Origin: an uncultured Prevotellaceae bacterium
GTDB lineage: Bacteria > Bacteroidota > Bacteroidia > Bacteroidales > Muribaculaceae
Assembly: GCA_947302275.1 (NCBI GenBank)
Contig: CAMYUW010000007.1
Span: 1-64,000 of the forward strand
Length of the DNA stretch: 64,000 bases
Direction of reading: 5' to 3'
Shown here piece after piece: positions 25,947 to 34,068 of the stretch (positions are counted from its first letter, which is position 1; each line of letters opens with the position of its first letter). Under the pieces are notes generated by a model. It had not been told where the DNA came from. It ran no database searches and was given only the letters and a program-made list of their open reading frames with translations. The translations under genes and the position numbers were made by a program.

Positions 25947-26024
25947 TCATGGACTGTTCAATAATGGCAGACCCAATGATGCGACCATAAATATGGTCGT
26001 CATTTGAAATAGATGCATATTCAT
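25947..26024 (-). pseudogene. Decayed, frameshifted 5' end of a C10 gene in the leader of peptidase 3
   Basis: Frame MNMHLFQMTTIFMVASLG then a stop; in a shifted frame the DNA continues GSAIIEQSMILKKALSY and stops, aligning with the AAPVDQATAVKKAKNY propeptide start of C10 peptidase 4. Homologous to the fossil at 22742-22792 but damaged at other sites, so both have been decaying independently while the promoters stayed intact. Confidence 0.65.
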
Positions 26025-26063
26025 TATTTGATGGTTTAGCTAATGATATTAAAATTCACTGCC

Positions 26064-26096
26064 GCAAAATTACAAAAAACAATTGCAATATACAAA
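26064..26096 (-). promoter_or_regulatory. Promoter serving C10 peptidase 3
   Basis: CAAA at 26093-26096 (TTTG on the minus strand), 20 bases, GCAAAATTA at 26064-26072 (TAATTTTGC). Nearly identical to the promoter at 22829-22861. Confidence 0.75.
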
Positions 26097-26232
26097 ATAC
26101 ATCTTTTGATTTACAGTTAGAATTTGACGAAAACCTGAAATTAATAAACCAACAGGCACAATCTCCCCGCCAGTTCAATCTTTACCTCAAGAAAGCAAAA
26201 CGACTACAAGATTGACTCTTGACAGAAAAAAA

Positions 26233-26266
26233 TTGCGGGACGCCAATTGAGAATGGCGCCCCGCAA
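26233..26266 (-). terminator. Terminator of C10 peptidase 4
   Basis: Same 13-base stem as at 18961, and here followed on the minus strand by a run of seven T, so a canonical terminator. Confidence 0.8.
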
Positions 26267-26302
26267 AGTTATCGGGTCTTTATAAGAGACTTCTCTTAAT
26301 TA

Positions 26303-29300
26303 TTATCTGCCAAGATGCCTGTTAGGACGCATTGCATTTACTGTACTGCTGCCGCCCAGCAGGTAATCGATCAGGTCGGTGGCATCCATGATGCTGACAT
26401 TGTTATCGCAATTGAAGTCGGCTGCAACAAGGTCTAAGTCTTCACCGCTACCACCCAACAGGTAATCGATCAAGTCCGTTGCATCCTTGATGCTGATATG
26501 GCCATCCTTATTGACATCACCGAGCAGATAGCTGGCGAACAAGGTCACTTCCTCGATGTTACTCCATTCGCTCTCGGTACCATCCAGATACAGAGCTTTC
26601 ACCTTGTACAGGAAGGTGCCCTCGGCAGCAAGTTCGTTTACAGTATAGAACTTGTCGGTAATTCCGGTGATCAGACGATAAAGGGCATCACCGCTCTCGT
26701 TGGCCCTGAGCATCACCTCGGTAGCATTGCCTGAATAAATTTCGATCAGGGCGATATCAGGTGAGTACTGGGCATCGGGAGTGGTGATGGTGATCTTCTC
26801 ACCAGAGCTTGCAGTTACCAGCCAAGAGTATGTCTCGGTGGGATTGAAGTATTGCGTTACACCTGCAGTCTGAGGTGTTGCAACGGTTAAGTTGCCAACA
26901 GCTTCCTCGGCATTGGTACCCGAGGTGATCTTCACCGTGAAGGTTGCGTTCTCATATCCGGCAGGAACCGTGTAGGTGATGTTACCATAGGAACCATCAC
27001 CATCGTAGTTGTTCCTGAAGTAGATGATCTCATTGTTGTGACCACGGGTGTTGGTGCCACTCCATGGAGCCTGCAACGTGACAACATAGTAGCCTTGGCC
27101 AGAGAAGCTTGTGCCAGAAAGCGAGGCAATAAGTTCAGGCTCGGGCTCGGGCTCAACTGTCTTAGCACTTACCTCCAGGGTGTAGCTTGCCACATTTTCG
27201 GGAGCAGTCTGGTCATTCCAGTCAGCACGGAACGTGGTCGTGTTGATGTAGCTCTCATCTGCGGGCTGCATCACGGGTGCGAACTTGAGCATACCGGCAA
27301 CACCATTCAAGGCAACGGTGACAGGCTCGGCACCATTGCTGGTGAGCGTTACGGTACCAGTATGGGTGCCAAAGACGGTGGGATTATAGGTCACGGTCAC
27401 AGTGGAACCGTTGGTAGCTGCGTTCTTGAGGATATTGGTCTTATCGATAGCGAAACCAGCACCAGACACAGTAAGATATACTGAGTTGGTCAGGTTGACG
27501 CCAGTAACAGTGAACGTCTGCGTCACAGGCGTGCCCACAATGGTGTTGAAGCTCAATGAGGTAGGATCAACGTTGAGGGTCGGTACAGTAGATGTCGCCG
27601 TGCCGTTCAAAGTAACGGTCACAGTCTCGGCTCCATTACTGGTGAGGGTCACTGTACCAGTATGAGTACCAGCAGATGTCGGGCTATAGGTCACGGTAAC
27701 ATCTGTTCCATTGTTGGCAGCACTCTTGAGAATGTTGGTTTTGTTGATGGAGAATCCCGTACCAGACACTGAAAGCATCACTGTGCTAGTCAGGTTAGAG
27801 CCCTGCAGATGGAATATCGCGGTCACTGGTGTGCCCACTTCGGTGCTCATGTTCAGGGTCGAGGGAGTAACTGTCATTGTGGGAGTGCTGGTCGCCGTTC
27901 CTGATACGCTCACGGTCTTAGTGGTTGCACCTGTGCTGGTTACAGAGATTGTACCGGTGTGAGTGCCTGCGGCAGTCGGGCTGTAGGTAACAGTGATGGT
28001 AGCTCCGGCCATGGCCTGGGCTGCTGTCAGGGTCGAGGGGGATACCGTAAACCTGGCGTTATTCGATGAGATGTTCACACTACCTGTCACATTAGTTGCC
28101 GAAACGGTGAAGGTCTGGGTATAAGACTGGCCGGTCACGCAACCACTAAAGCTCAGCGAGGTGGGATTTACGGTCAGTACGGGTGTAGGTGCAGTAGCAC
28201 TGCCCGACACAGTGACGGTCTTGCTTGTAGCTCCCGAGCTGGCCACGGTAATATTGCCGCTATGCGTACCTGCGGTGGTAGGAGCATAAGTCACGGTAAC
28301 GGTGGCGCCCGCCTGAGCCTGAGCGGCGGTCAGGGTTGAGGGTGATACAGTAAAGGCGTTGTTGCTCGACGAAATCGTCACGTTGCCAGTCAGATTAGCA
28401 CCAGAAACCGTAAAGGTCTTAGTATAAGTCTGGCCCGTAGTGGCGCCAGTAAAGCTCAAAGATGTGGGGTTAACGGTCAGTTGAGGAGTATTTGCAGCGC
28501 CACCAGGAGGCTGGATGCCCACGATAGCCTGCTGGGTCTGGCTAAAGGTATAACCACCGTAAGTGAACGAGTTCATCGCATACCAGCTGTTACCATCGCC
28601 ACTCCAACCGAAGTTCACGTGAAACTTGCCATCGCTGTCACGATAACCATCCACATTGAAGGCGTGACCGCCACCTTGGGGGTCCACTCCCAAGTAAACG
28701 ACGGGACGACTAGCAGCCATTTCAGCCTGAATCAGCGCTTTCCAGTTAGCATCGGTATAAGACGACTTATTGGCCAACCTGGTATTGGAATCATATCCCA
28801 GCGTCTTGAACATGGTAGCGATAATTTGGGATTGGGTGGTATAGATACCACTACCACCTGCAGACTCAGTACCATACATCATCTTCTCGAGTTGACCAAC
28901 ATAACGCATCAGAGTGGCCACAGCATTGGACTGAGTAGAATTGTAACTGGTATAAGTATCCTTCATGTTTGCCCAATCAAAGGTTGTGGCAGACACCGCA
29001 GGATAAGTAAAGTTCACGCTCTGATAATATGAAAGGTCCAGGGTTGCCGTATAAGAAGCTACTGCTGGAACTTGAGTGGTCGGGTATTTCCAGTAGTAAA
29101 GTACCATCGATGCCGAAGTGGCAGGGCAACCTGTCAAGCATTGATAGGATTTGTTGTTATAGGTGAACACGCACTGGCTCCAATACGGGGCCATCTGGTC
29201 CCATTTTGCCGTCAACAGCGGGCCATAGGTCACGGCACGCAGTTGCGGAGTAGCAATTTCAGAAGGCTTCTGAACCTTCAGATTCGGATGATCCTGAAGG

Positions 29301-29662
29301 AACGTGATTTCCTCCTTGTACTGGTTGAGTATTGCCTTCATTGACGGAGACAGGTTATTGATATCCCTCAAAGGCTCGTCACCGACCATCAGGATTTCTT
29401 CAGCACGATCATCACCAGCCATTACAAGGAAGGTGGTAGAGGTGTTAAAAATGTAATAAACGGGCTGTCCGAGCTTATTATCTCCCACCTCTGCCTTCAA
29501 CAGAACTGGGTTCATAGCTGCGGGAGCCATCAGCTTTCCAGCATAAAGCTCGTTGGCTAAATAGTTTTTGGCTTTTTTCACAGCTGTTGCCTGATCCACA
29601 GGTGCAGCCATTAGCGACATAGCCGCAAGAGCGGCTGCCACAAAGAATAATAATTTCTTCAT
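26303..29662 (-). CDS. Secreted C10 cysteine peptidase 4
   Basis: 1119 residues. Signal peptide MKKLLFFVAAALAAMSLMAA; propeptide with VDQATAVKKAKNYLANEL and SMKAILNQYKEEI. C10 domain with Cys179 (LTGCPATSASMVLYY), His333 (GGHAFNVDG) and NFGWSGDG; this catalytic domain is clearly different from those of genes 1-3 and closer to gene 5. Four Ig-like repeats follow (VNPTSLSFTGATTG; VNPTSLSFSGCVTG; VTPSTLNMSTEVG; VDPTSLSFNTIVG), the most in the array, then an FN3 domain interrupted by the LIASLSGTSFSGQGYYVV module and two dockerin-like repeats. The 3' 967 bases, including the terminator, are identical to gene 2. Own promoter at 29725-29758. Confidence 0.92.
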   Translation of the reverse strand: MKKLLFFVAAALAAMSLMAAPVDQATAVKKAKNYLANELYAGKLMAPAAMNPVLLKAEVGDNKLGQPVYYIFNTSTTFLVMAGDDRAEEILMVGDEPLRDINNLSPSMKAILNQYKEEITFLQDHPNLKVQKPSEIATPQLRAVTYGPLLTAKWDQMAPYWSQCVFTYNNKSYQCLTGCPATSASMVLYYWKYPTTQVPAVASYTATLDLSYYQSVNFTYPAVSATTFDWANMKDTYTSYNSTQSNAVATLMRYVGQLEKMMYGTESAGGSGIYTTQSQIIATMFKTLGYDSNTRLANKSSYTDANWKALIQAEMAASRPVVYLGVDPQGGGHAFNVDGYRDSDGKFHVNFGWSGDGNSWYAMNSFTYGGYTFSQTQQAIVGIQPPGGAANTPQLTVNPTSLSFTGATTGQTYTKTFTVSGANLTGNVTISSSNNAFTVSPSTLTAAQAQAGATVTVTYAPTTAGTHSGNITVASSGATSKTVTVSGSATAPTPVLTVNPTSLSFSGCVTGQSYTQTFTVSATNVTGSVNISSNNARFTVSPSTLTAAQAMAGATITVTYSPTAAGTHTGTISVTSTGATTKTVSVSGTATSTPTMTVTPSTLNMSTEVGTPVTAIFHLQGSNLTSTVMLSVSGTGFSINKTNILKSAANNGTDVTVTYSPTSAGTHTGTVTLTSNGAETVTVTLNGTATSTVPTLNVDPTSLSFNTIVGTPVTQTFTVTGVNLTNSVYLTVSGAGFAIDKTNILKNAATNGSTVTVTYNPTVFGTHTGTVTLTSNGAEPVTVALNGVAGMLKFAPVMQPADESYINTTTFRADWNDQTAPENVASYTLEVSAKTVEPEPEPELIASLSGTSFSGQGYYVVTLQAPWSGTNTRGHNNEIIYFRNNYDGDGSYGNITYTVPAGYENATFTVKITSGTNAEEAVGNLTVATPQTAGVTQYFNPTETYSWLVTASSGEKITITTPDAQYSPDIALIEIYSGNATEVMLRANESGDALYRLITGITDKFYTVNELAAEGTFLYKVKALYLDGTESEWSNIEEVTLFASYLLGDVNKDGHISIKDATDLIDYLLGGSGEDLDLVAADFNCDNNVSIMDATDLIDYLLGGSSTVNAMRPNRHLGR

Positions 29663-29724
29663 ACTGATTGGTAATTAAATGATTAATTGTTCAAAGATGT
29701 TTTATTATTAGAATTTTGGATGCG

Positions 29725-29758
29725 GCAAAGATAAAGAAAATAATTATTATACACCAAA
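29725..29758 (-). promoter_or_regulatory. Promoter of C10 peptidase 4
   Basis: TTTG (29755-29758), 21 bases, TATCTTTGC (29725-29733) on the minus strand; full consensus, 62 bases before the start codon. Confidence 0.78.
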
Positions 29759-29880
29759 TATTTCTTTCAAATTATAGCAAACAACCGTTATAAAATTACA
29801 TACAATAATCTACCAAAAATACAAATACCTAATTATCAATACGTTGCAAACACAACCAAAAACCATAAAATCAACGAAAA

Positions 29881-29907
29881 CGGGACTTCCCGCATTGGGA
29901 AGCCCCG
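29881..29907 (-). terminator. Terminator of C10 peptidase 5
   Basis: 11-base stem CGGGACTTCCC / GGGAAGCCCCG with the A/C position forming a U-G wobble in minus-strand RNA, a 5-base loop, and a TTTT tract downstream on the minus strand. Confidence 0.75.
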
Positions 29908-29953
29908 CAAAATGAGTCTCTAATGACTTATCAGTATTGATGATAGATTATTA

Positions 29954-32230
29954 TCAATCGGTACCAGAAAGCAGCATATCAATGAGAGTCGTTACGTCAG
30001 AAATCGAGATGTCGCCACTGTTATCGACGTCAGCGACATCAAGAGTTACATCGCCATTGCCACTAAGCAGGAAGTCGATGAGGTCAGTCACATCACTGAT
30101 AGTCACAAAACCGTCCTTGTTGATATCACCCATCGGATAAGTCTGGCCCTGCAACAGGGTTACCTCCTGTACATTACTCCAGTTGCTCTGACTGCCATCG
30201 GTATAGAAGGCCATGACTTTGTAGGAATACATAGCACCAGCTGTCAGGTTCTCCAAGGTGTAATATTTGTTGGTAATGCCTTGGATGGTGGATGTTGCAC
30301 CATCACCTGTGAACTGCAATGTGTAGCTGCTTACGATTTCGGCAGGCGTCTGGTCTGTCCAGTCGGCACGGAATGAAGTGCTGGTGACATAGTCAGCATT
30401 AGCGGGCAACATCACGGGGTCATAGGTCGTCACACCACCGCTAGCAATACCGTCCAGATTCACATAGATGGTATCGGCACCAGCGCTGCGCAGCATAACG
30501 CGAGCAGTGTGGTTGCCAGCCTTTGTCGGTGCGAAGGTTACGGTAATGTCCACACCATTGTTGGCATTGGCCGCGGTGACGTTTGACTTGCTCACTGAGA
30601 AACCGCTACCGGATGTAGCGTCAACGACCTTGAGATAAGCGACCTTGGTCAGATTGTAACCCTTGAGGGTAAAGTTGCCAGTTGCAGCCTCGCCAACGGC
30701 GGCGGTGAAACTCAGCTCAGAAGGCGTAGCGGTCAGAATTGGGACGGCTACAGCCTCGGCAGTCAAGGCAATCGTCTGAGGCTCTGCACCGGAGCTAGCC
30801 ACCTTGATGGAACCTGAGAAGGTACCAGCAACGAGAGGAGAGTAGGTCACAGTGACCGTAGCACCAGCGGCAACTTGTTCGGCTGTAAGGGTTTCAGGAG
30901 TGATAGTGATAGCATTGATGAAATTATTCTGACCACTCACACTGAAGGTCACATCATCAAGCAGATTCATTCCCGATACATTGAAAGTGTGCGTCACTGT
31001 TTCGCCAGTGTTCACGGTGCCAAAGTCAATCGACTCGAGGTCAACGTTCAACACAGGGAAAGTTACCTGGCCACCAGGAGGCTGGATGCCAATGACCATC
31101 TGCTGATAGATGTCAAAGGTCATACCTTCATAATCGGTAAAAGCGTTCAAGGCGAAGTCGCCATTACCGGTGCCACTCCATCCCCAGTTGATGTGATACT
31201 TGTTGGAGGAAACCGTGTAGCCGTCAACATTGAAGGCGTGGCCTCCACCCTGACCTTCATCAGAGATAGCGCAGTAAACGATGGGATGGCCTGCCTCAAG
31301 CTCAGTCTGAATCAAGTTGGCCCACTGAGCATCGGTGTAATAAGCATAGCCGTAATAAGTTGACTTCTTGATGGCACGCACATTGGTGTCATAACCAAAG
31401 AATTTGCAGGCGTTGGCAATCAAAACGGTGCTATCAGAGCTGATACCACTGCCATCAGTGCCATAATTCATGTGCTCGACCTGGCCAACGTAACGCATCA
31501 GTGCAGCAACGGCAGCCTTCTGGGCAGCTGTTCCGCTAGTGCCGGTCCAGCCGTAGTAATCCTTCATATTAGCCCAATCAAAGGTAATCGAAGGCAACGA
31601 AGGCACATTCACCCAAGAATAACCATCCCTGAAACGATAAGCGGGGATTTCGCCAGTCTCGGCAGTGGGATATTTCCAGTAATAGAACACCTGAGCCAAC
31701 GAGGTTGCGGGACATCCAGTCACACACTGCTTGTTATTGATGATACACTGGTTGTAGAAGGGGGCTGTCTGGTCCCAACGGGCGGTGAGCAGCGGTGCCA
31801 CATTCTGTGCACGCTTAGGCCCATTCAGCCTCGTCTGCACCTCTACTACCATGCCTGGGCGGGCCTGCAGGTACTCAATCTGCTTCTGATAGAAATTGAG
31901 CCAGTTCTGCATGTTTGAAGGGATGTTGTTGAAATCCAGAGGAGCGTCACCGCAACCAAGGATTTCCTCACCACGATCTTCACCCGATACGATGATAAAA
32001 CGATCCTGAGTGTTAAAGATATAGTACACAGGAACATTCACATTCGAGGAATTGGTAATTGTGCGCTGAGACACAAACTTAATGGGAGATGATGCCATCA
32101 TCTTCCCTGAAGGAGTATGAGCCCTCAAGAAGGCTTCTGCCTTGGCCTGGGCCGTCACGAGATCCACGTTAGCGGCCGATAACTGCATCACCGCTAAGAC
32201 GGCAACGAGCAAGAGTTGAATTTTTCTCAT
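29954..32230 (-). CDS. Secreted C10 cysteine peptidase 5
   Basis: 758 residues, the shortest and most divergent member. Signal peptide MRKIQLLLVAVLAVMQLSAA; propeptide with NMQNWLNFYQKQIEYL. C10 domain with Cys173 (VTGCPATSLAQVFYYW), His331 (GGGHAFNVDG) and NWGWSGTG. Two Ig-like repeats (VDLESIDFGTVNTG; ATPSELSFTAAVG), an uninterrupted FN3 domain (SFRADWTDQTPAEIVSSYTL to WSNVQEVTL) and two dockerin-like repeats (GDINKDGFVTISDVTDLIDF; ADVDNSGDISISDVTTLIDM). Its plain FN3 suggests the ancestral arrangement. First gene of the array in transcription order, with its own promoter at 32338-32370. Confidence 0.92.
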   Translation of the reverse strand: MRKIQLLLVAVLAVMQLSAANVDLVTAQAKAEAFLRAHTPSGKMMASSPIKFVSQRTITNSSNVNVPVYYIFNTQDRFIIVSGEDRGEEILGCGDAPLDFNNIPSNMQNWLNFYQKQIEYLQARPGMVVEVQTRLNGPKRAQNVAPLLTARWDQTAPFYNQCIINNKQCVTGCPATSLAQVFYYWKYPTAETGEIPAYRFRDGYSWVNVPSLPSITFDWANMKDYYGWTGTSGTAAQKAAVAALMRYVGQVEHMNYGTDGSGISSDSTVLIANACKFFGYDTNVRAIKKSTYYGYAYYTDAQWANLIQTELEAGHPIVYCAISDEGQGGGHAFNVDGYTVSSNKYHINWGWSGTGNGDFALNAFTDYEGMTFDIYQQMVIGIQPPGGQVTFPVLNVDLESIDFGTVNTGETVTHTFNVSGMNLLDDVTFSVSGQNNFINAITITPETLTAEQVAAGATVTVTYSPLVAGTFSGSIKVASSGAEPQTIALTAEAVAVPILTATPSELSFTAAVGEAATGNFTLKGYNLTKVAYLKVVDATSGSGFSVSKSNVTAANANNGVDITVTFAPTKAGNHTARVMLRSAGADTIYVNLDGIASGGVTTYDPVMLPANADYVTSTSFRADWTDQTPAEIVSSYTLQFTGDGATSTIQGITNKYYTLENLTAGAMYSYKVMAFYTDGSQSNWSNVQEVTLLQGQTYPMGDINKDGFVTISDVTDLIDFLLSGNGDVTLDVADVDNSGDISISDVTTLIDMLLSGTD

Positions 32231-32337
32231 AAATGATTCTATATAATATAAAAATTGAATAATGATATAATCAACAGTTCCTATTTGACAAAGTCAAAAT
32301 AATGGTTCGCGTTAATGATTAAAGATTATTTGAGCTA

Positions 32338-32370
32338 CAAAAGTACAAAAGCCTTTTGAATATCACCAAA
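32338..32370 (-). promoter_or_regulatory. Promoter of C10 peptidase 5
   Basis: TTTG (32367-32370), 21 bases, TACTTTTG (32338-32345) on the minus strand; full consensus. It gives a leader of about 100 bases. Confidence 0.75.
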
Positions 32371-32404
32371 TTTTTATATCTTTTTATCATTTTGCCCCCA
32401 CTGG

Positions 32405-32438
32405 TTGATACGGTGTAAGTAGAAAAACTGTAATTTTG
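32405..32438 (+). promoter_or_regulatory. Promoter of the cation efflux/ABC operon
   Basis: TTG at 32405-32407, a gap of 23 bases, TAATTTTG at 32431-32438. The -7 box covers an in-frame TTG at 32436, so the true start is the ATG at 32463. Confidence 0.6.
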
Positions 32439-32462
32439 CGGCTCAAACGAGAATCCATCAAC

Positions 32463-33431
32463 ATGACATCCACGATGACCGACCAACAGGACACCCGACA
32501 GCGGGACTTCCATCGCAACCACCAAGAGAAACAATGTGCGCTGGTGGGTATGGCGAGCGATGTGGGCCTGTCGGCGCTCAAGATAATCACGGGTATCTTC
32601 GGGCACTCGACCGCTATCCTTGCCGACGGCATCCATTCCATCAGCGACACGGTGACCGACGCGCTGGTATATGCCATGGTACGCCTGTCGGGCAAGGGTG
32701 TTGACCAGCGCTATCGATACGGCAGGGGCAAGTATGAGACACTGGCAGCATTTCTGATCAGCATCATTCTGGTAGTAGTTGCCGTGGGCCTGATGACCGG
32801 TGCCGTGGGTGACGTGTGGACAGCCCTCAACGGTGGCACGCTGGAACGCCCTCATAACATCGCCCTTATTGTGGGCATCATTGCTGTTGCCGTCAAGGAG
32901 GGCCTATATCACTATACACGCATCAAGGGGCACCAAACAGGCAGTGCTGCTCTCAAGGCTTACGCTTGGCACCATCGCGCCGATGCATTATCCACTGCAG
33001 CGACACTGCTGGGAGTGGCCGGCGCAATGTTCCTGGGAGAGCGTTGGCGCGTGCTCGACCCTCTGGCCGCTATTGCCGTGAGCGTTCTCATTCTCGTGCT
33101 CGCCTACCGAATGGGACGGCCAGCTGTTGAGGAACTGCTTGAGGTTTCCTTGCCTCAGAACGAACAGGATACGATTTCCGCTATCGTCAAGGGGACACCG
33201 GGCGTGAAGGCATTCCACAACCTGCGCACAAGGCGCAACGGCAGCCTGAGCGTGGTGGATATGCACATTAAGGTGGACGGTAACCTGAGCGTCAGCGAGT
33301 CACACGACATCACCCGTGCCATCGAACAGCAACTGAGCAACGCGCTGGGCGAGGTGATGACCAATATCCACGTCGAGCCATACCATGGCCACAATAACTG
33401 TGAAAAGAATGGAAACGATACAACTCAATAA
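32463..33431 (+). CDS. Cation diffusion facilitator family transporter
   Basis: 322-residue inner-membrane metal/proton antiporter. Helix 2 carries the metal-site motif ILADGIHSISDTVTDA (D and HxxxD) and helix 5 HHRADALSTAATLLG (HxxxD), the signature of zinc/iron/manganese CDF proteins. About six membrane helices lie between residues 25 and 215, followed by a cytoplasmic ferredoxin-like domain of about 90 residues (VEELLEVSLPQNEQDTISAI; VDMHIKVDGNLSVSESHDI). The exact metal is not decidable by eye. Its end overlaps the start of an ABC ATPase gene, so the three genes to 35283 form an operon. Confidence 0.9.
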   Translation: MTSTMTDQQDTRQRDFHRNHQEKQCALVGMASDVGLSALKIITGIFGHSTAILADGIHSISDTVTDALVYAMVRLSGKGVDQRYRYGRGKYETLAAFLISIILVVVAVGLMTGAVGDVWTALNGGTLERPHNIALIVGIIAVAVKEGLYHYTRIKGHQTGSAALKAYAWHHRADALSTAATLLGVAGAMFLGERWRVLDPLAAIAVSVLILVLAYRMGRPAVEELLEVSLPQNEQDTISAIVKGTPGVKAFHNLRTRRNGSLSVVDMHIKVDGNLSVSESHDITRAIEQQLSNALGEVMTNIHVEPYHGHNNCEKNGNDTTQ

Positions 33432-34053
33432 TACTCTGCCCTGCGTGTTCGCTGGTCATCCCGGCATCCGCAGCGACATCTGGCTGCAGGACATCACGCT
33501 CCGGCGCGGCACACACTACCTGATCAGCGCCGAGAGCGGCACAGGCAAGTCGTCGTTGTGCAGTTACATTTACGGATACCGACAAGACTATAGCGGCACC
33601 ATCGCCTTTGACGGGAAGGACATCCTCACCCTCACGGTCGAGCAGTGGTGTGACGTGCGCCAGCACCATATCGCTTATCTGCCCCAAGATATGCGACTGT
33701 TCGGAGAACTCACTGCAATGGAGAACGTGGAACTGAAAAACCGCCTTACCGGGTTCAAGTCCCGTGACGACATCCGCCGCATGTTCGAGAACATGGGCAT
33801 TGCCGACAAGCAAGACAGCTTGGTATCCAAACTATCCATCGGCCAGCAACAGCGAGTAGCCATCATCCGCACCCTGTGCCAACCTTGCGATTTTATTCTG
33901 CTGGATGAGCCGGTGAGCCACCTTGACGAGGAGAACAACCGTATTGCGGCACGTCTTATCATTGGTGAGGCCCAGCGCCAGGGAGCCGGTGTCATCGCTA
34001 CCTCGGTGGGCAACCACCTGCAAATGGATGTAGACAAAATCTTCAACCTCTAA
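33409..34053 (+). CDS. ABC transporter ATP-binding protein
   Basis: 214 residues from ATG 33409; an in-frame ATG at 33385 would add eight residues and cannot be excluded. Walker A is SAESGTGKSSL, the signature is LSIGQQQRVAIIRTL, and Walker B is DFILLDEPVSHLDEE. Compact ATPase of the LolD/FtsE/MacB class, pairing with the permease that starts 15 bases later. The start lies inside the end of the CDF gene, so the translation is coupled. Confidence 0.88.
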   Translation: METIQLNNTLPCVFAGHPGIRSDIWLQDITLRRGTHYLISAESGTGKSSLCSYIYGYRQDYSGTIAFDGKDILTLTVEQWCDVRQHHIAYLPQDMRLFGELTAMENVELKNRLTGFKSRDDIRRMFENMGIADKQDSLVSKLSIGQQQRVAIIRTLCQPCDFILLDEPVSHLDEENNRIAARLIIGEAQRQGAGVIATSVGNHLQMDVDKIFNL

Positions 34054-34068
34054 AATCTAAAGGAACTC

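Larger units (their letters stand above)
25744..26302. other. Leader of C10 gene 3 and 3' region of C10 gene 4
   Basis: 559 bases. Holds the promoter (26064-26096), a decayed C10 5' fragment (25947-26024 plus a shifted continuation), and the terminator of gene 4 (26233-26266). Homologous along its length to the leader of gene 2 but with separate small insertions and deletions. Confidence 0.6.

Noticed and set aside
16033..29662. CRISPR array or phage-type repeat in the repetitive C10 region
   Set aside because: The repeats are coding domains of 85-95 codons with no spacer structure; no cas, integrase or transposase genes occur anywhere in the window.
16033..32230. Cellulosome-type scaffold system suggested by the dockerin-like repeats
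   Set aside because: No cohesin or scaffoldin in the window and the enzymes are peptidases; only the calcium-repeat similarity is supported.
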